Assembly (NCBI GenBank): GCA_905233595.1
Contig: CAJOFI010000007.1
Coordinates: 4,439-15,894, forward strand
From: an uncultured Oscillospiraceae bacterium
GTDB taxonomy: Bacteria; Bacillota; Clostridia; Oscillospirales; Oscillospiraceae
Length of the DNA: 11,456 nt
Direction: 5' to 3'
In this document: piece by piece, positions 1 through 6,375 of the stretch
Position numbering within the stretch: position 1 is the stretch's first letter
Layout of the letters: each line of letters opens with the position of its first letter
Notes under the pieces: generated by a model
Told to the model about the DNA's origin: nothing
The model's input: the letters and a program-made list of their open reading frames with translations, nothing else
Databases searched by the model: none
Program-made: the position numbers and the translations under genes

Positions 1-771
1 CCGACCACGCTCTCAAGCGAGCAGCTTGACCGGCTCTGCACGGTGCTGGAGCGGCGCTTCGAGCTCTCCGCCCTGCGGGAATACACCGTCGAGGCGGGAA
101 GACCCGACACCATTACCGAGGAGAAGCTGCGCGTCCTGCGCCGGCACGGGGTAGACCGCGTGAGCGTCAACCCGCAGACCATGTCGGACGCCGTGCTGGA
201 CGCGATCGGCCGCCGGCACACGGCGGCGGACATCGTCGCGGCGCTTGAGAAGGTGCGCGCGGTGGGCGGCCTCGCGGTGAACATGGATCTCATCGCGGGT
301 CTGCCCGCCGACACGGTGGAGGGCTTCGCGGATACGCTGGACAAGGTGCTCACCCTCGCGCCGGAGAACGTCACCGTGCACACGCTGAGCCTCAAAAAGG
401 GCAGCCGCATCACGCTCGAGGGCGCCGAGATCCCGGACGCGCAGGCGGTGGGGGAGATGCTCTCGATCGCCGAGAGGCGCCTGCGCGGCGCGGCGTACAG
501 CCCCTACTACCTCTACCGGCAGAAGTTCATGTCCGGCGGCTTCGAGAACGTCGGCTGGACGAAGGAGGGTTATGTTAACCTCTACAACGTCTGCATCATG
601 GAGGAGCTGTGCAGCATCCTCGCCATGGGCGGGGGCGGCTCCACCAAGCTGATCGCCCCGCGCGGCGGGCGCAACATCCGGCTGATGGCGCCGAAGTATC
701 CGCTGGAATACGTTCAGAATATCGAAAAAACCTGCGAGGATAAGCAGAAAATCCTCGATTTTTATGCATAA
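1..771 (+). CDS. hemZ: HemZ-type radical SAM coproporphyrinogen III oxidase-like protein, C-terminal part
   Basis: The frame is open from base 1, so the gene's 5' end lies outside the window and 256 residues are visible. HemZ proteins are usually near 500 residues, so this is about the C-terminal half and the CxxxCxxC radical SAM cluster motif is not in view. What is seen is typical of the oxygen-independent coproporphyrinogen oxidase group: EAGRPD at visible residues 31-36, VNPQT just after, NMDLIAGLP at 94-102, VHTLSLKKGS at 126-135, then a YYLYRQK...ENVGW segment and a GGGGSTKL glycine run characteristic of the HemZ branch. Known family role: radical decarboxylation of coproporphyrinogen III in anaerobic haem synthesis, though several HemN relatives do other work (for example HemW). 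The stop is 12 bases before the next gene, so the two are probably cotranscribed. Confident on family, less on the physiological reaction. Confidence 0.9.
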   Translation, partial: PTTLSSEQLDRLCTVLERRFELSALREYTVEAGRPDTITEEKLRVLRRHGVDRVSVNPQTMSDAVLDAIGRRHTAADIVAALEKVRAVGGLAVNMDLIAGLPADTVEGFADTLDKVLTLAPENVTVHTLSLKKGSRITLEGAEIPDAQAVGEMLSIAERRLRGAAYSPYYLYRQKFMSGGFENVGWTKEGYVNLYNVCIMEELCSILAMGGGGSTKLIAPRGGRNIRLMAPKYPLEYVQNIEKTCEDKQKILDFYA

Positions 772-783
772 GGAGGACGAGGG

Positions 784-1719
784 ATGGCCTATCAGCTTAC
801 CGACATCAACTACCGTACCGTAACGGACCCCAAGGGCTTTGTGGAGGAGTGCGACGCGCGCTATCAGGGAGAGGTGGGGGTCGCGGCGGAGATGATCCTC
901 GAGAACCGGCACAAGAGCCCCATCGTGCTGCTCTCCGGCCCTTCCGGCTCGGGCAAGACGACGACTGCCATGAAGATCTCCGACGAGCTGGAGAAGCGCG
1001 GCGTGCGCTGCCATTACGTGGCGATGGACGATTATTTTGTCACGGTCGATCCGCTGACCGCTCCGCGCACCCCGGAGGGGGAGCTGGATTTCGAGTCCCC
1101 GCTCTGCCTCGATCTGGAGCTTTTGAACAAGCACTTCACCATGCTCTCCCGGGGGGAGCGCATCTACGTGCCGAAGTACGAGTTCTCGCGGCAGATGCGC
1201 ATTCAGGAGCCGTCCAAGTCCATCAAGCTCCGCGACGATGAGATGGTGATTTTCGAGGGCATCCACGCGCTCAACGATCTGATCACCGACCGGCACCCCG
1301 AGGCCTTCAAGCTCTACATCTCCGCCCGAAGCGACGTCGCCTTCAACGGGAGCATCGTCTACAAGCGCACCTGGTTCCGCCTGGTGCGGCGCCTCGTGCG
1401 GGACTTCAATTTCCGCGGCTCCGACCCGGCGGTGACGATGGCGATGTGGGCAAACGTCCGGCGCGGGGAGCTTGCGAACATCTCGCCCTTCAAGACCAAG
1501 GCGAATCTGCGCTTCGACACCTCCCACGCCTACGAGCCTGCGCTTTTCAATCTCACGGCGACGAAGCTCTTCTCCTCCGTCCCGGAGGGGATCGAGCGTT
1601 ACGAGGAGCTTCGGCAGGTGCTGCCCGCGCTGCAGCTTTTCGGCCACATCGACGAGAGCCTCATCGCCCCCGACGCGCTCGTGCGCGAATTCATCGGCGG
1701 CGGCGTTTACGAGTATTGA
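784..1719 (+). CDS. Uridine kinase/phosphoribulokinase-family nucleoside kinase
   Basis: This is a 311-residue cytosolic P-loop kinase. The ATG follows an AAGGAGG ribosome binding site at 770-776 that overlaps the hemZ stop. Seen in the protein: Walker A GPSGSGKT at 52-59; MDDYF at 81-85, the acidic substrate-binding motif of uridine kinases; a VPKYEF segment at 129-134, matching the family's P-x-YDF region; a Walker B-like VIFEGIHALN ending at 164; and a lid-like RRLVRDFNFRG segment at 202-212. Family knowledge: phosphorylation of uridine or cytidine by NTP in pyrimidine salvage, although many clostridial members have untested substrates. About 45 residues precede the P-loop. This N-terminus is much shorter than the TGS-like domain found in some clostridial nucleoside kinases. 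The gene is probably cotranscribed with hemZ and ends before the terminator at 1757-1802. Substrate specificity cannot be read from sequence alone. Confidence 0.85.
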   Translation: MAYQLTDINYRTVTDPKGFVEECDARYQGEVGVAAEMILENRHKSPIVLLSGPSGSGKTTTAMKISDELEKRGVRCHYVAMDDYFVTVDPLTAPRTPEGELDFESPLCLDLELLNKHFTMLSRGERIYVPKYEFSRQMRIQEPSKSIKLRDDEMVIFEGIHALNDLITDRHPEAFKLYISARSDVAFNGSIVYKRTWFRLVRRLVRDFNFRGSDPAVTMAMWANVRRGELANISPFKTKANLRFDTSHAYEPALFNLTATKLFSSVPEGIERYEELRQVLPALQLFGHIDESLIAPDALVREFIGGGVYEY

Positions 1720-1738
1720 GTGGCCGGTGAAGTTCTGG

Positions 1739-1753
1739 TGTCGCTTCGCGACA
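1739..1753. repeat. Small perfect hairpin just after the kinase gene
   Basis: A 6-bp perfect stem (TGTCGC / GCGACA) closes a 3-nt TTC loop, 20 bases after the kinase stop codon. It sits directly before the long terminator and lacks its own T-tract, so it is not itself a terminator. It may be a remnant of a short dispersed palindrome or an RNA-stabilising 3' hairpin. No second copy was found in the window. Confidence 0.4.
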
Positions 1754-1756
1754 GAT

Positions 1757-1802
1757 AAAAAAGGGGCTGTGAAAAAATGCGGTTTTTCACAGCCCCTTTT
1801 TT
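1757..1802. terminator. Bidirectional rho-independent terminator
   Basis: A perfect 20-bp inverted repeat (arms 1757-1776 and 1783-1802) encloses a 6-nt loop, ATGCGG. The stem core GGGGCTGTGA is GC-rich and the outer arms are A6/T6, so each strand ends its stem in a U-tract. It lies between the convergent kinase (+) and thioredoxin-fold (-) genes and can stop transcription from both sides. The loop shares GCGG with the two other convergent terminators in the window. Confidence 0.92.
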
Positions 1803-1826
1803 ATATCCGTCCCCGAAAGGTATGGA

Positions 1827-1850
1827 CGCCGATCAATGATCGGCGCTACG
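1827..1850 (-). repeat. 24-nt hairpin repeat, copy 1
   Basis: Read on the minus strand, this is CGTAG followed by an 8-bp perfect stem with an ATT loop (plus-strand arms 1827-1834 and 1838-1845, loop 1835-1837). It matches the element at 4424-4447 in 21 of 24 positions. One stem pair differs on both sides (T:A here, G:C there), so pairing is kept. The CGTAG end overlaps the last codons of the thioredoxin-fold gene. Confidence 0.6.
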
Positions 1851-2124
1851 CAAGCGCGTAGTCGAACACGTCCTTTACGGCGGCTTTGATGGTCTCATAG
1901 CTCATGCCGATACGCGCCTCGAAGCGCTTTTCGCCGTCAACGTAGAAGGTGGGCACGGCGTAGTAGTCGTAGCGGTCGGCGAATTCCGGCTCCCGCGTCT
2001 CCTCGACCTTCTGGATGGCGAGCTGCCTGTAGGCGGGGTTTTCCGCGTACAGCTCGTCGATGGCGCGGAAGGCCCGCGCGCAGTAGCCGCAGTCGTCCCG
2101 GTGGAACATCAAAATGGTTTTCAT
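1846..2124 (-). CDS. Small thioredoxin-fold (glutaredoxin-like) CxxC protein
   Basis: This is a 92-residue cytosolic protein with no signal peptide. The frame is open further upstream to 2157, but the ATG at 2124 is chosen because an AAGGAG site sits 8 bases before it and the protein then begins MKTILMF, a first beta strand. Visible thioredoxin-fold marks are CGYC at residues 12-15 after that strand, and a cis-proline motif AVPTFYVDG in the C-terminal half. Length and layout fit glutaredoxin-like disulfide reductases; the family acts in thiol-disulfide exchange. It lies 36 bases downstream of the PLP aminotransferase on the same strand, so the pair is probably one transcript. If that enzyme is a cysteine or cystathionine lyase, a thiol-redox partner would be sensible, but this is inference. 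The partner protein and redox potential are unknown. Confidence 0.82.
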   Translation of the reverse strand: MKTILMFHRDDCGYCARAFRAIDELYAENPAYRQLAIQKVEETREPEFADRYDYYAVPTFYVDGEKRFEARIGMSYETIKAAVKDVFDYALA

Positions 2125-2145
2125 AGCAATCGCTCCTTTCGTTTC

Positions 2146-2178
2146 CTCAAAACGCAAATCTCACGACTCAAAACTGTG
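2146..2178 (-). repeat. Short dispersed repeat, copy 1, overlapping an aminotransferase 3' end
   Basis: Positions 2160-2178 match 4542-4560 in 18 of 19 bases. Both are followed on the minus strand by TTTTGAG, directly at the second copy and after a 7-base insertion here (2153-2159). In this copy the repeat encodes the last residues (HSFES) and stop of the aminotransferase and fills the spacer before the thioredoxin-fold gene. In the other copy it is non-coding, just after a small membrane-protein gene. Confidence 0.55.
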
Positions 2179-3351
2179 TATCGCGTCGCGCATACGCTCC
2201 AGCCCCTCCCGCAGCCTCGCTCTCGGCAGGGCGAGGTTCAGGCGCACGAAGCCCTCGGCGTCGTCCACAAAGTTCCGGTTCCCGCTCTCGGTGATCACGC
2301 GGGCGCGCTCGGCAAAGAAGGCGTCCAGATCCTCCACGCCCGGCAGGCACTTTCGCAGATCGACCCAGGCGAGATAGGTCGCCTCCGGCACGGTGAAGAC
2401 AGCCCCGGGAAGCTCCCGCTTCAAAAAGGCATCGAGCAGCGCGAAGTTTTCGTCAAGGTAGCCTTTCAGCGCGCGCAGCCATTCGCCGCCCTGCTCGTAG
2501 GCCGCCTCGTGCGCCGTGAGCGACAGGGGATTGAGCATGCCGCAGGCCTTGGCGCGGAAGCGGAAGCGCTCGCGCTCCTCCGGGTCGCGGATGATGACCG
2601 CCGACATCAGAAGCCCCGCGAGGTTGAAGGTCTTGCTCGCGGACATGCAGGTGGCAAGCCTCGGGTAATCGGGCAGGAGCTTTGCCATCGGCGTGTGGCG
2701 AAGCCCGCTTCGCAGCAGGTCGCAGTGGATCTCGTCCGACACGATGAACAGCCCGTTTTCCACCGCGATGCGCCCGATCTCGCGCAGCTCCTCCTCCGTC
2801 CAGACGCGCCCTGTGGGATTGTGCGGGTTGCAGAGCAGCAGAAGCTTTGTCTTCGGGTCGGCGGCCTTCTTTTCAAAATCCGCAAAGTCGATCTCGAAGC
2901 GCCCGTCCGCCCCGCGCCGAAGCGGGGAGCGCAGCAGCTCCACGCCGCTGTGCGTCGCCGCGCGCAGAAACTGGCTGTACGCGGGCGTCATCGTGAGCAC
3001 CTTTTCCCCCGGCGCGACCAGATCCTCCACGAACTGCACGAGCGCGTAGACGACGCCCGGCGTGGTCAGAAGCTGCTCCTCGGGAAAATCCCAGCCGTAC
3101 ATCCTGCGGCACCAGCCCCGCAGCGCGCGGACGTAGCCCCCGTCGTACATCCCGGTGTAGCCCAGAATGCGGCGGTCAAGCCGCCTGGAGACGGCGCTCA
3201 GAATCTCCGGCGCGACGGCGAAATCCATGTCCGCCACCCACATGCGGATAAAGTCCGCGTCCGGCGGGCAGCCCTCAGGGCGCGGAAAGCCCTCCACGTT
3301 CGCGGCATTGGTGCCGGATCGGTCGATCAACTCGTCAAAATCATAGCGCAT
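2161..3351 (-). CDS. MalY/PatB-family PLP-dependent aminotransferase or C-S lyase
   Basis: This 396-residue, fold-type I PLP enzyme has the usual length for the MalY/PatB group. Seen: RMWVADMDF at 36-44, the family's signature near the N-terminus; CNPHNPTGRVW at 174-184; SDEIHCDL at 205-212, with the aspartate that contacts the pyridine nitrogen; SASKTFNLAG at 237-246, with Lys240 as the expected Schiff-base lysine; and a VRLNLALPR segment near the end carrying the arginine expected to bind the substrate carboxylate. Family members act as cystathionine beta-lyases (cysteine S-conjugate beta-lyases) or aminotransferases; sequence does not decide which. The start is supported by AAAGGAGG about 11 bases upstream and by a promoter at 3377-3405. 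The N-terminal stretch after RSGTN lacks the KWD/KYD seen in many relatives. The final residues lie in a dispersed repeat, so the native C-terminus may have been altered. Confidence 0.9.
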   Translation of the reverse strand: MRYDFDELIDRSGTNAANVEGFPRPEGCPPDADFIRMWVADMDFAVAPEILSAVSRRLDRRILGYTGMYDGGYVRALRGWCRRMYGWDFPEEQLLTTPGVVYALVQFVEDLVAPGEKVLTMTPAYSQFLRAATHSGVELLRSPLRRGADGRFEIDFADFEKKAADPKTKLLLLCNPHNPTGRVWTEEELREIGRIAVENGLFIVSDEIHCDLLRSGLRHTPMAKLLPDYPRLATCMSASKTFNLAGLLMSAVIIRDPEERERFRFRAKACGMLNPLSLTAHEAAYEQGGEWLRALKGYLDENFALLDAFLKRELPGAVFTVPEATYLAWVDLRKCLPGVEDLDAFFAERARVITESGNRNFVDDAEGFVRLNLALPRARLREGLERMRDAIHSFES

Positions 3352-3376
3352 TCGGCATCAGCCTCCTTTTTCTATC

Positions 3377-3405
3377 AGTATAACAGAGAAAAGCGAACTG
3401 TACAA
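3377..3405 (-). promoter_or_regulatory. Sigma-A-type promoter for the aminotransferase operon
   Basis: On the minus strand, TTGTAC (3405-3400), a 17-base spacer and TATACT (3382-3377) precede the aminotransferase start by about 25 bases, followed by an AAAAAGGAGG ribosome binding site. The -35 element physically overlaps that of the divergent plus-strand promoter at 3399-3427. Confidence 0.65.
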
Positions 3406-3427
3406 GCCGTTAGATTCGTGATATAAT
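3399..3427 (+). promoter_or_regulatory. Extended -10 promoter for the YdjC/ChbG-family gene
   Basis: A perfect TATAAT at 3422-3427 is preceded by TGA, giving an extended -10. TGTACA at 3399-3404 sits 17 bases upstream as a weak -35 (4 of 6). The TATAAT ends 36 bases before the ATG at 3464. The -35 region is shared with the oppositely directed aminotransferase promoter. Confidence 0.65.
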
Positions 3428-3463
3428 GCCAAATAGTTTTGAAAATCGTTGGAGAGAGAAGCT

Positions 3464-4351
3464 ATGACAGATTTTCACGCGGACGACTACGGCCTGTTTG
3501 AGACACAGAGCGAGCGCATCCTCGACTGCTTTGCGCACGGGGCGCTGACCGGCACGAGCGCGATGCCGAACAGCCCCTGCCGGGAGGAATGCCTGCGGCG
3601 TCTGCCGGGGGCGCTCGCGCTGACCGTCCATCTGAATCTGATGGAGGGGCGCTGCGTCGCGCCGAAGGAGGCGCTGCCCCTGCTGGTGGACGCCGACGGG
3701 GTCTTTCGCGTGTCCTTCGCGAGGCTGCTCTTCTGCGCGCTGAGCGGGAAGCGCGAAGAGTACCGGCGGGAGCTCAAAATGGAGCTTTCCGCCCAGATCC
3801 ACGTCCTGCTTCCCGCGATCGAGGCGCGCGGGGAAGCCCTGCGCCTCGACGGGCATGCGCACTGGCACATGCTGCCCGTGGTGTTCGACGCGCTGATGGA
3901 CGTGATCGCGGAGGAGAAGCTGCCCGTGCGCTATATCCGCATCCCGCGCGAGCCGCTGGGGCTTCTTCTGCGGCATCTGCCGGGGCTGCTGCCCTTCCCC
4001 GCGATCAACGCGGTCAAGTCCCTGCTGCTCTGGCTGCTCGCGGGGCGGAACCTGCGGCGCTACAAAAAGGCGCTTGACGGCATGGAAAAGCGGCTTTTCC
4101 TCGGGGTGCTGTTCTCCGGCCGCTTTGACTATGAGAAGATGCGCCGGGTGCTCCCTCTGGCCGAGCGCGAGGCTGCGCGGCGCGGCTGGGGGCTGGAGCT
4201 GCTGGCGCACCCCGGCGCGGTGTATGAGGAGGCGGACGTACGCGCCCTCACGAACCGGGACGACGTGGCCTTCCTCACAAGCCCGAACCGGCTGCGGGAG
4301 GCGGAGGCTCTGAAACGGATCGGGAAAGAAGGCGCGGCGTATGCGGGATAA
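3464..4351 (+). CDS. YdjC/ChbG-family carbohydrate deacetylase-like protein
   Basis: This is a 295-residue cytosolic protein. The ATG at 3464 is preferred to an in-frame TTG at 3449 because GGAGAG at 3451-3456 is well spaced only for the ATG. YdjC/ChbG marks seen: HADDYG at 5-10, with the paired aspartates of the catalytic and metal site; LTVHLNLMEG at 53-62, with His56; and DGHAHWHMLP at 129-138, with the HxHxH group at 131-135. Asp8, His56 and His131 are the likely divalent-metal ligands by family analogy. LLAHPG near residue 246 matches the late conserved histidine region. ChbG removes an acetyl group from chitooligosaccharides; many homologues have unknown sugar substrates. It is a single-gene unit divergent from the aminotransferase and converges on the dehydratase operon. 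No sugar transporter or glycosidase is adjacent to suggest a substrate. Confidence 0.87.
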   Translation: MTDFHADDYGLFETQSERILDCFAHGALTGTSAMPNSPCREECLRRLPGALALTVHLNLMEGRCVAPKEALPLLVDADGVFRVSFARLLFCALSGKREEYRRELKMELSAQIHVLLPAIEARGEALRLDGHAHWHMLPVVFDALMDVIAEEKLPVRYIRIPREPLGLLLRHLPGLLPFPAINAVKSLLLWLLAGRNLRRYKKALDGMEKRLFLGVLFSGRFDYEKMRRVLPLAEREAARRGWGLELLAHPGAVYEEADVRALTNRDDVAFLTSPNRLREAEALKRIGKEGAAYAG

Positions 4352-4403
4352 GAAAACGCCGCTGCTGCTGGCAAGCTCCTTCCTGCTGCGCCGTTTGGGA
4401 AGC

Positions 4404-4417
4404 CCTTCGCCGGAAGG
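4404..4417. repeat. Small inverted repeat in the 3' intergenic region
   Basis: CCTTC and GAAGG arms (4404-4408, 4413-4417) enclose a 4-nt loop. It lies in the 210-base spacer between the YdjC-family gene and the small membrane-protein gene, close to the hairpin repeat at 4424-4447. No convincing gene is seen in this spacer. Its content is this inverted repeat, the 24-nt hairpin repeat, a terminator and a short direct repeat copy. Confidence 0.35.
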
Positions 4418-4423
4418 TGAAGC

Positions 4424-4447
4424 CGTAGCCCCGAGCATTGCTCGGCG
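4424..4447 (+). repeat. 24-nt hairpin repeat, copy 2
   Basis: CGTAG is followed by a hairpin with arms CCGAGC (4431-4436) and GCTCGG (4440-4445) around an ATT loop. It matches copy 1 (1827-1850, opposite strand) in 21 of 24 positions. One stem pair changed on both sides with pairing kept. The base of this stem has one C-C mismatch (4430/4446), so it is slightly more degraded than copy 1. Confidence 0.6.
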
Positions 4448-4490
4448 GGAACGAGTGGCCAGCGTTCGAGCGAAGCGTCTGAAAACCAAA

Positions 4491-4526
4491 AAACATGGCT
4501 GGGAATTGCGGTTCCCAGCCATGTTT
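4491..4526. terminator. Bidirectional terminator between convergent genes
   Basis: A perfect 15-bp stem (4491-4505 with 4512-4526) has a 6-nt TTGCGG loop and short A/T ends (AAA and TTT). It lies between the YdjC-family gene (+) and the 62-residue membrane-protein gene (-). The U-tract on the plus strand is only three bases, weaker than in the other two. An A-rich tract on the other side gives better U-tract support for the minus-strand operon. Confidence 0.8.
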
Positions 4527-4534
4527 ACGATCTT

Positions 4535-4560
4535 CTCAAAACTCACGATTCAAAACTGTG
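4535..4560 (-). repeat. Short dispersed repeat, copy 2
   Basis: Positions 4542-4560 match 2160-2178 with one mismatch, and the adjoining 4535-4541 (CTCAAAA) matches 2146-2152. On the minus strand it begins one base after the stop codon of the small membrane-protein gene, so here it is non-coding, unlike copy 1. Confidence 0.55.
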
Positions 4561-4561
4561 C

Positions 4562-4750
4562 TTATACGATCCTGCGATCCCGGGTCTGGGAATCGTAGTG
4601 CTTGTTCAGAAACGGGCGGACGACGTAGTAAATGAGCTTGTTCTCCCCGTTGGTGATATAGAGCGCGAAGGTCGCGATAAAGAAGATGAGCGCGGCCAGC
4701 AGCGCCTTTCCGAGCAGCTTCACGAGCAGCTTGACGGCTTTCTTTTTCAT
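4562..4750 (-). CDS. Small single-span membrane protein in the dehydratase operon
   Basis: This is a 62-residue protein I do not recognise. The ATG at 4750 has a strong AAGGAGG ribosome binding site, partly inside the stop region of the upstream gene, 11 bases away, which argues that it is a real operon member. The N-terminus is lysine-rich and amphipathic (MKKKAVKLLVKLLGK). It runs into one hydrophobic segment at about residues 16-34, followed by a polar, charged C-terminal tail of about 28 residues. By the positive-inside rule the N-terminus is probably cytosolic. It could tether or stabilise the dehydratase at the membrane, be a small transport accessory, or be unrelated. No motif supports a choice. 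It is the last gene before the terminator at 4491-4526. Confidence 0.7.
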   Translation of the reverse strand: MKKKAVKLLVKLLGKALLAALIFFIATFALYITNGENKLIYYVVRPFLNKHYDSQTRDRRIV

Positions 4751-4761
4751 GGTTCCCCTCC

Positions 4762-6375
4762 TTAATAGGCTTCGGAGTCGTCAAACTCCACGAGCGTGGG
4801 GTCGAGCGGCTTCTCGCCCAGCACCACGTCCATGTATTTGTTGACGCAGTTTCTCATGTCCTGGCGGGAGACGGTGCGGCTGTCCTCAAGGTCGTGCTCC
4901 ACGAAGATGAAGTGGAAGCCGAGGTCACGCGCCTGCTCCTCCATCAGCGCGTGCACGCCCAGCATGCCCTTGCAGGCGATGTTGTCGTTCATGAGCACCA
5001 TGTCGCAGTTGAATTCCTTTGCCCACTGCCAGACGGCGTTGACGTTGTCCCAGCCGCCGACGGCGTGGTGGCGCATGCAGGCCTTCTCGGTGAAGCGCGT
5101 CAGATCGTCCAGCGCCTTGTCGGGGTCTTCGGTGTCGATCATGTTGAAGCCCATCGTGGAGTCCATGTTCAGCACGATGTTGATGCCCCAGCAGTTGGCG
5201 CACCAGGTCGGAAAGTCCGTATAATACACGGCGGAGGGCCCCCACAGGAAGGCGCGGTGGCGGCAGTTGCCGCGGAAGGGGTCGTACTTTTGCTCGTAAG
5301 CCTTGCGCATGAGCCGGATGACCTTGCGGTCAACCTTGTTGAAGTAGGGGTCCTGCCCGTTCACGCTCTGCCAGGAGTAGAGGCGGTAGAGCGTCTCGGC
5401 GATGCCGGTGAGGGCGGAATAGGGGGTCTTGAAGAAGTCCCACTTCTCAAGCTCGATGGTGTTCTGCTCGTTCATGAGCTTTGCGTAGCGGAAGAACTCG
5501 TCCCAGTCCCACTTCACGCCGTAGTGCTCCTCCACGAAATGGATGGCGTCGAGGATGGTCTGGCGGGAGTAGGGGAGCGCTTCGGGGTTATTGTGCTGCA
5601 TGGCGAGGGTGACGGGAAAGTCGGGCTTGCCGATGCGGCGGCGCTGGAACATGGAGGTCGCCTCTGAGGCGTTGCAGGGCATGTTCGTCGAGAGCATGAC
5701 CTTGCCCACGAGCGGGAAGGCGTCGTCGATGGCGACGCCGGTCTCCGCCGCGCAGCGGGAGCACACGTCCGCCGGCAGGCCGAAGGACTCCGCCACGTCG
5801 ATGTAATACGGCTCGATGTGCTGGTCCACGTCGCAGATGATGAACTCCGGCAGGGTCTGCAGCGGGAAGGGGTGCAGCCCCTTGAAGCCCTTGAGGAAGA
5901 GCGGGGTGATCGTCTCGTCGTGGGGGACGATGTTCTCCGTCTCCGGCCCGCCGCCGAGGCGCTCGTCGTTGGAGAGGACGAAGGCGATGCGCCCGGTGAG
6001 GGAGCGGACGATCGCGTGCATGTTCATGTGCGCGATCTTGAGCTGCGGCCCGCGGTAGCCCTCGAAGAGGCGGTCAATGAACATGAAGGTGCCGAGGAAG
6101 GAACCCATCCAGCGGTATTCCCACATGCCCTTGAGAACCGGCAGCGGCGCCGAGGCCACCATCAGCCCCATGGACAGAAGGTTATTGAGCCAGGCCGTGT
6201 AGTCCACCAGCGTGTCCTTCACGCCGCGCCACTCGCGCCATTTGGCGACGCCGGTCTTGTCGTAGTAGCGGCTTCTCAGCCCGCCCTTGCCGTTTTGCGC
6301 CTGCCACAGCGGATCAAAGCGCTCGAGCGCCCTGTCCACGGGGGCGATCATTTTATCGATGAGTTTCATGGTCAT
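4762..6375 (-). CDS. 2-hydroxyacyl-CoA dehydratase/benzoyl-CoA reductase family, large subunit
   Basis: This 537-residue protein belongs to the HgdB/FldC/BcrC superfamily, whose subunits carry [4Fe-4S] clusters and make CoA-bound ketyl radicals. It is longer than the usual 370-480 residues, mainly through an N-terminal extension of about 110 residues rich in Trp, Tyr and Leu. Likely cluster cysteines are Cys205 or Cys208 (VCSRCAAETG), Cys234 (NMPCNASEA) and Cys468 (NDNIACKGMLG). The closing motif FVEHDLEDSRTVSRQDMRN at 491-509 matches the family's final D-x-x-D-x-R region. The start overlaps the previous stop as ATGA, indicating translational coupling. The second ATG at 6369 has better spacing (9 bases) from GGAGG and may be the true start. 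Family reactions include reversible dehydration of 2-hydroxyacyl-CoA in amino-acid fermentation; the substrate here is unknown. The HgdC-type ATPase activator it would need is not in the window. Confidence 0.87.
   Translation of the reverse strand: MTMKLIDKMIAPVDRALERFDPLWQAQNGKGGLRSRYYDKTGVAKWREWRGVKDTLVDYTAWLNNLLSMGLMVASAPLPVLKGMWEYRWMGSFLGTFMFIDRLFEGYRGPQLKIAHMNMHAIVRSLTGRIAFVLSNDERLGGGPETENIVPHDETITPLFLKGFKGLHPFPLQTLPEFIICDVDQHIEPYYIDVAESFGLPADVCSRCAAETGVAIDDAFPLVGKVMLSTNMPCNASEATSMFQRRRIGKPDFPVTLAMQHNNPEALPYSRQTILDAIHFVEEHYGVKWDWDEFFRYAKLMNEQNTIELEKWDFFKTPYSALTGIAETLYRLYSWQSVNGQDPYFNKVDRKVIRLMRKAYEQKYDPFRGNCRHRAFLWGPSAVYYTDFPTWCANCWGINIVLNMDSTMGFNMIDTEDPDKALDDLTRFTEKACMRHHAVGGWDNVNAVWQWAKEFNCDMVLMNDNIACKGMLGVHALMEEQARDLGFHFIFVEHDLEDSRTVSRQDMRNCVNKYMDVVLGEKPLDPTLVEFDDSEAY

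Noticed and set aside
13..1647. Long antisense open frame (544 codons) opposite hemZ and the kinase
   Set aside because: It is antisense to two well-supported genes, has no family motif and is Arg/His/Ala/Val-rich in the way expected of a GC-rich shadow frame.
4341..4598. 85-codon frame starting inside the end of the YdjC-family gene
   Set aside because: It reads through the hairpin repeat, the terminator and into an antisense gene, and has no recognisable motif or ribosome binding site.
4894..5667. Open frame of 257 codons opposite the dehydratase large subunit
   Set aside because: It lies entirely antisense to a conserved enzyme gene, has no ribosome binding site, and is of low-complexity Val/Ala/His composition.
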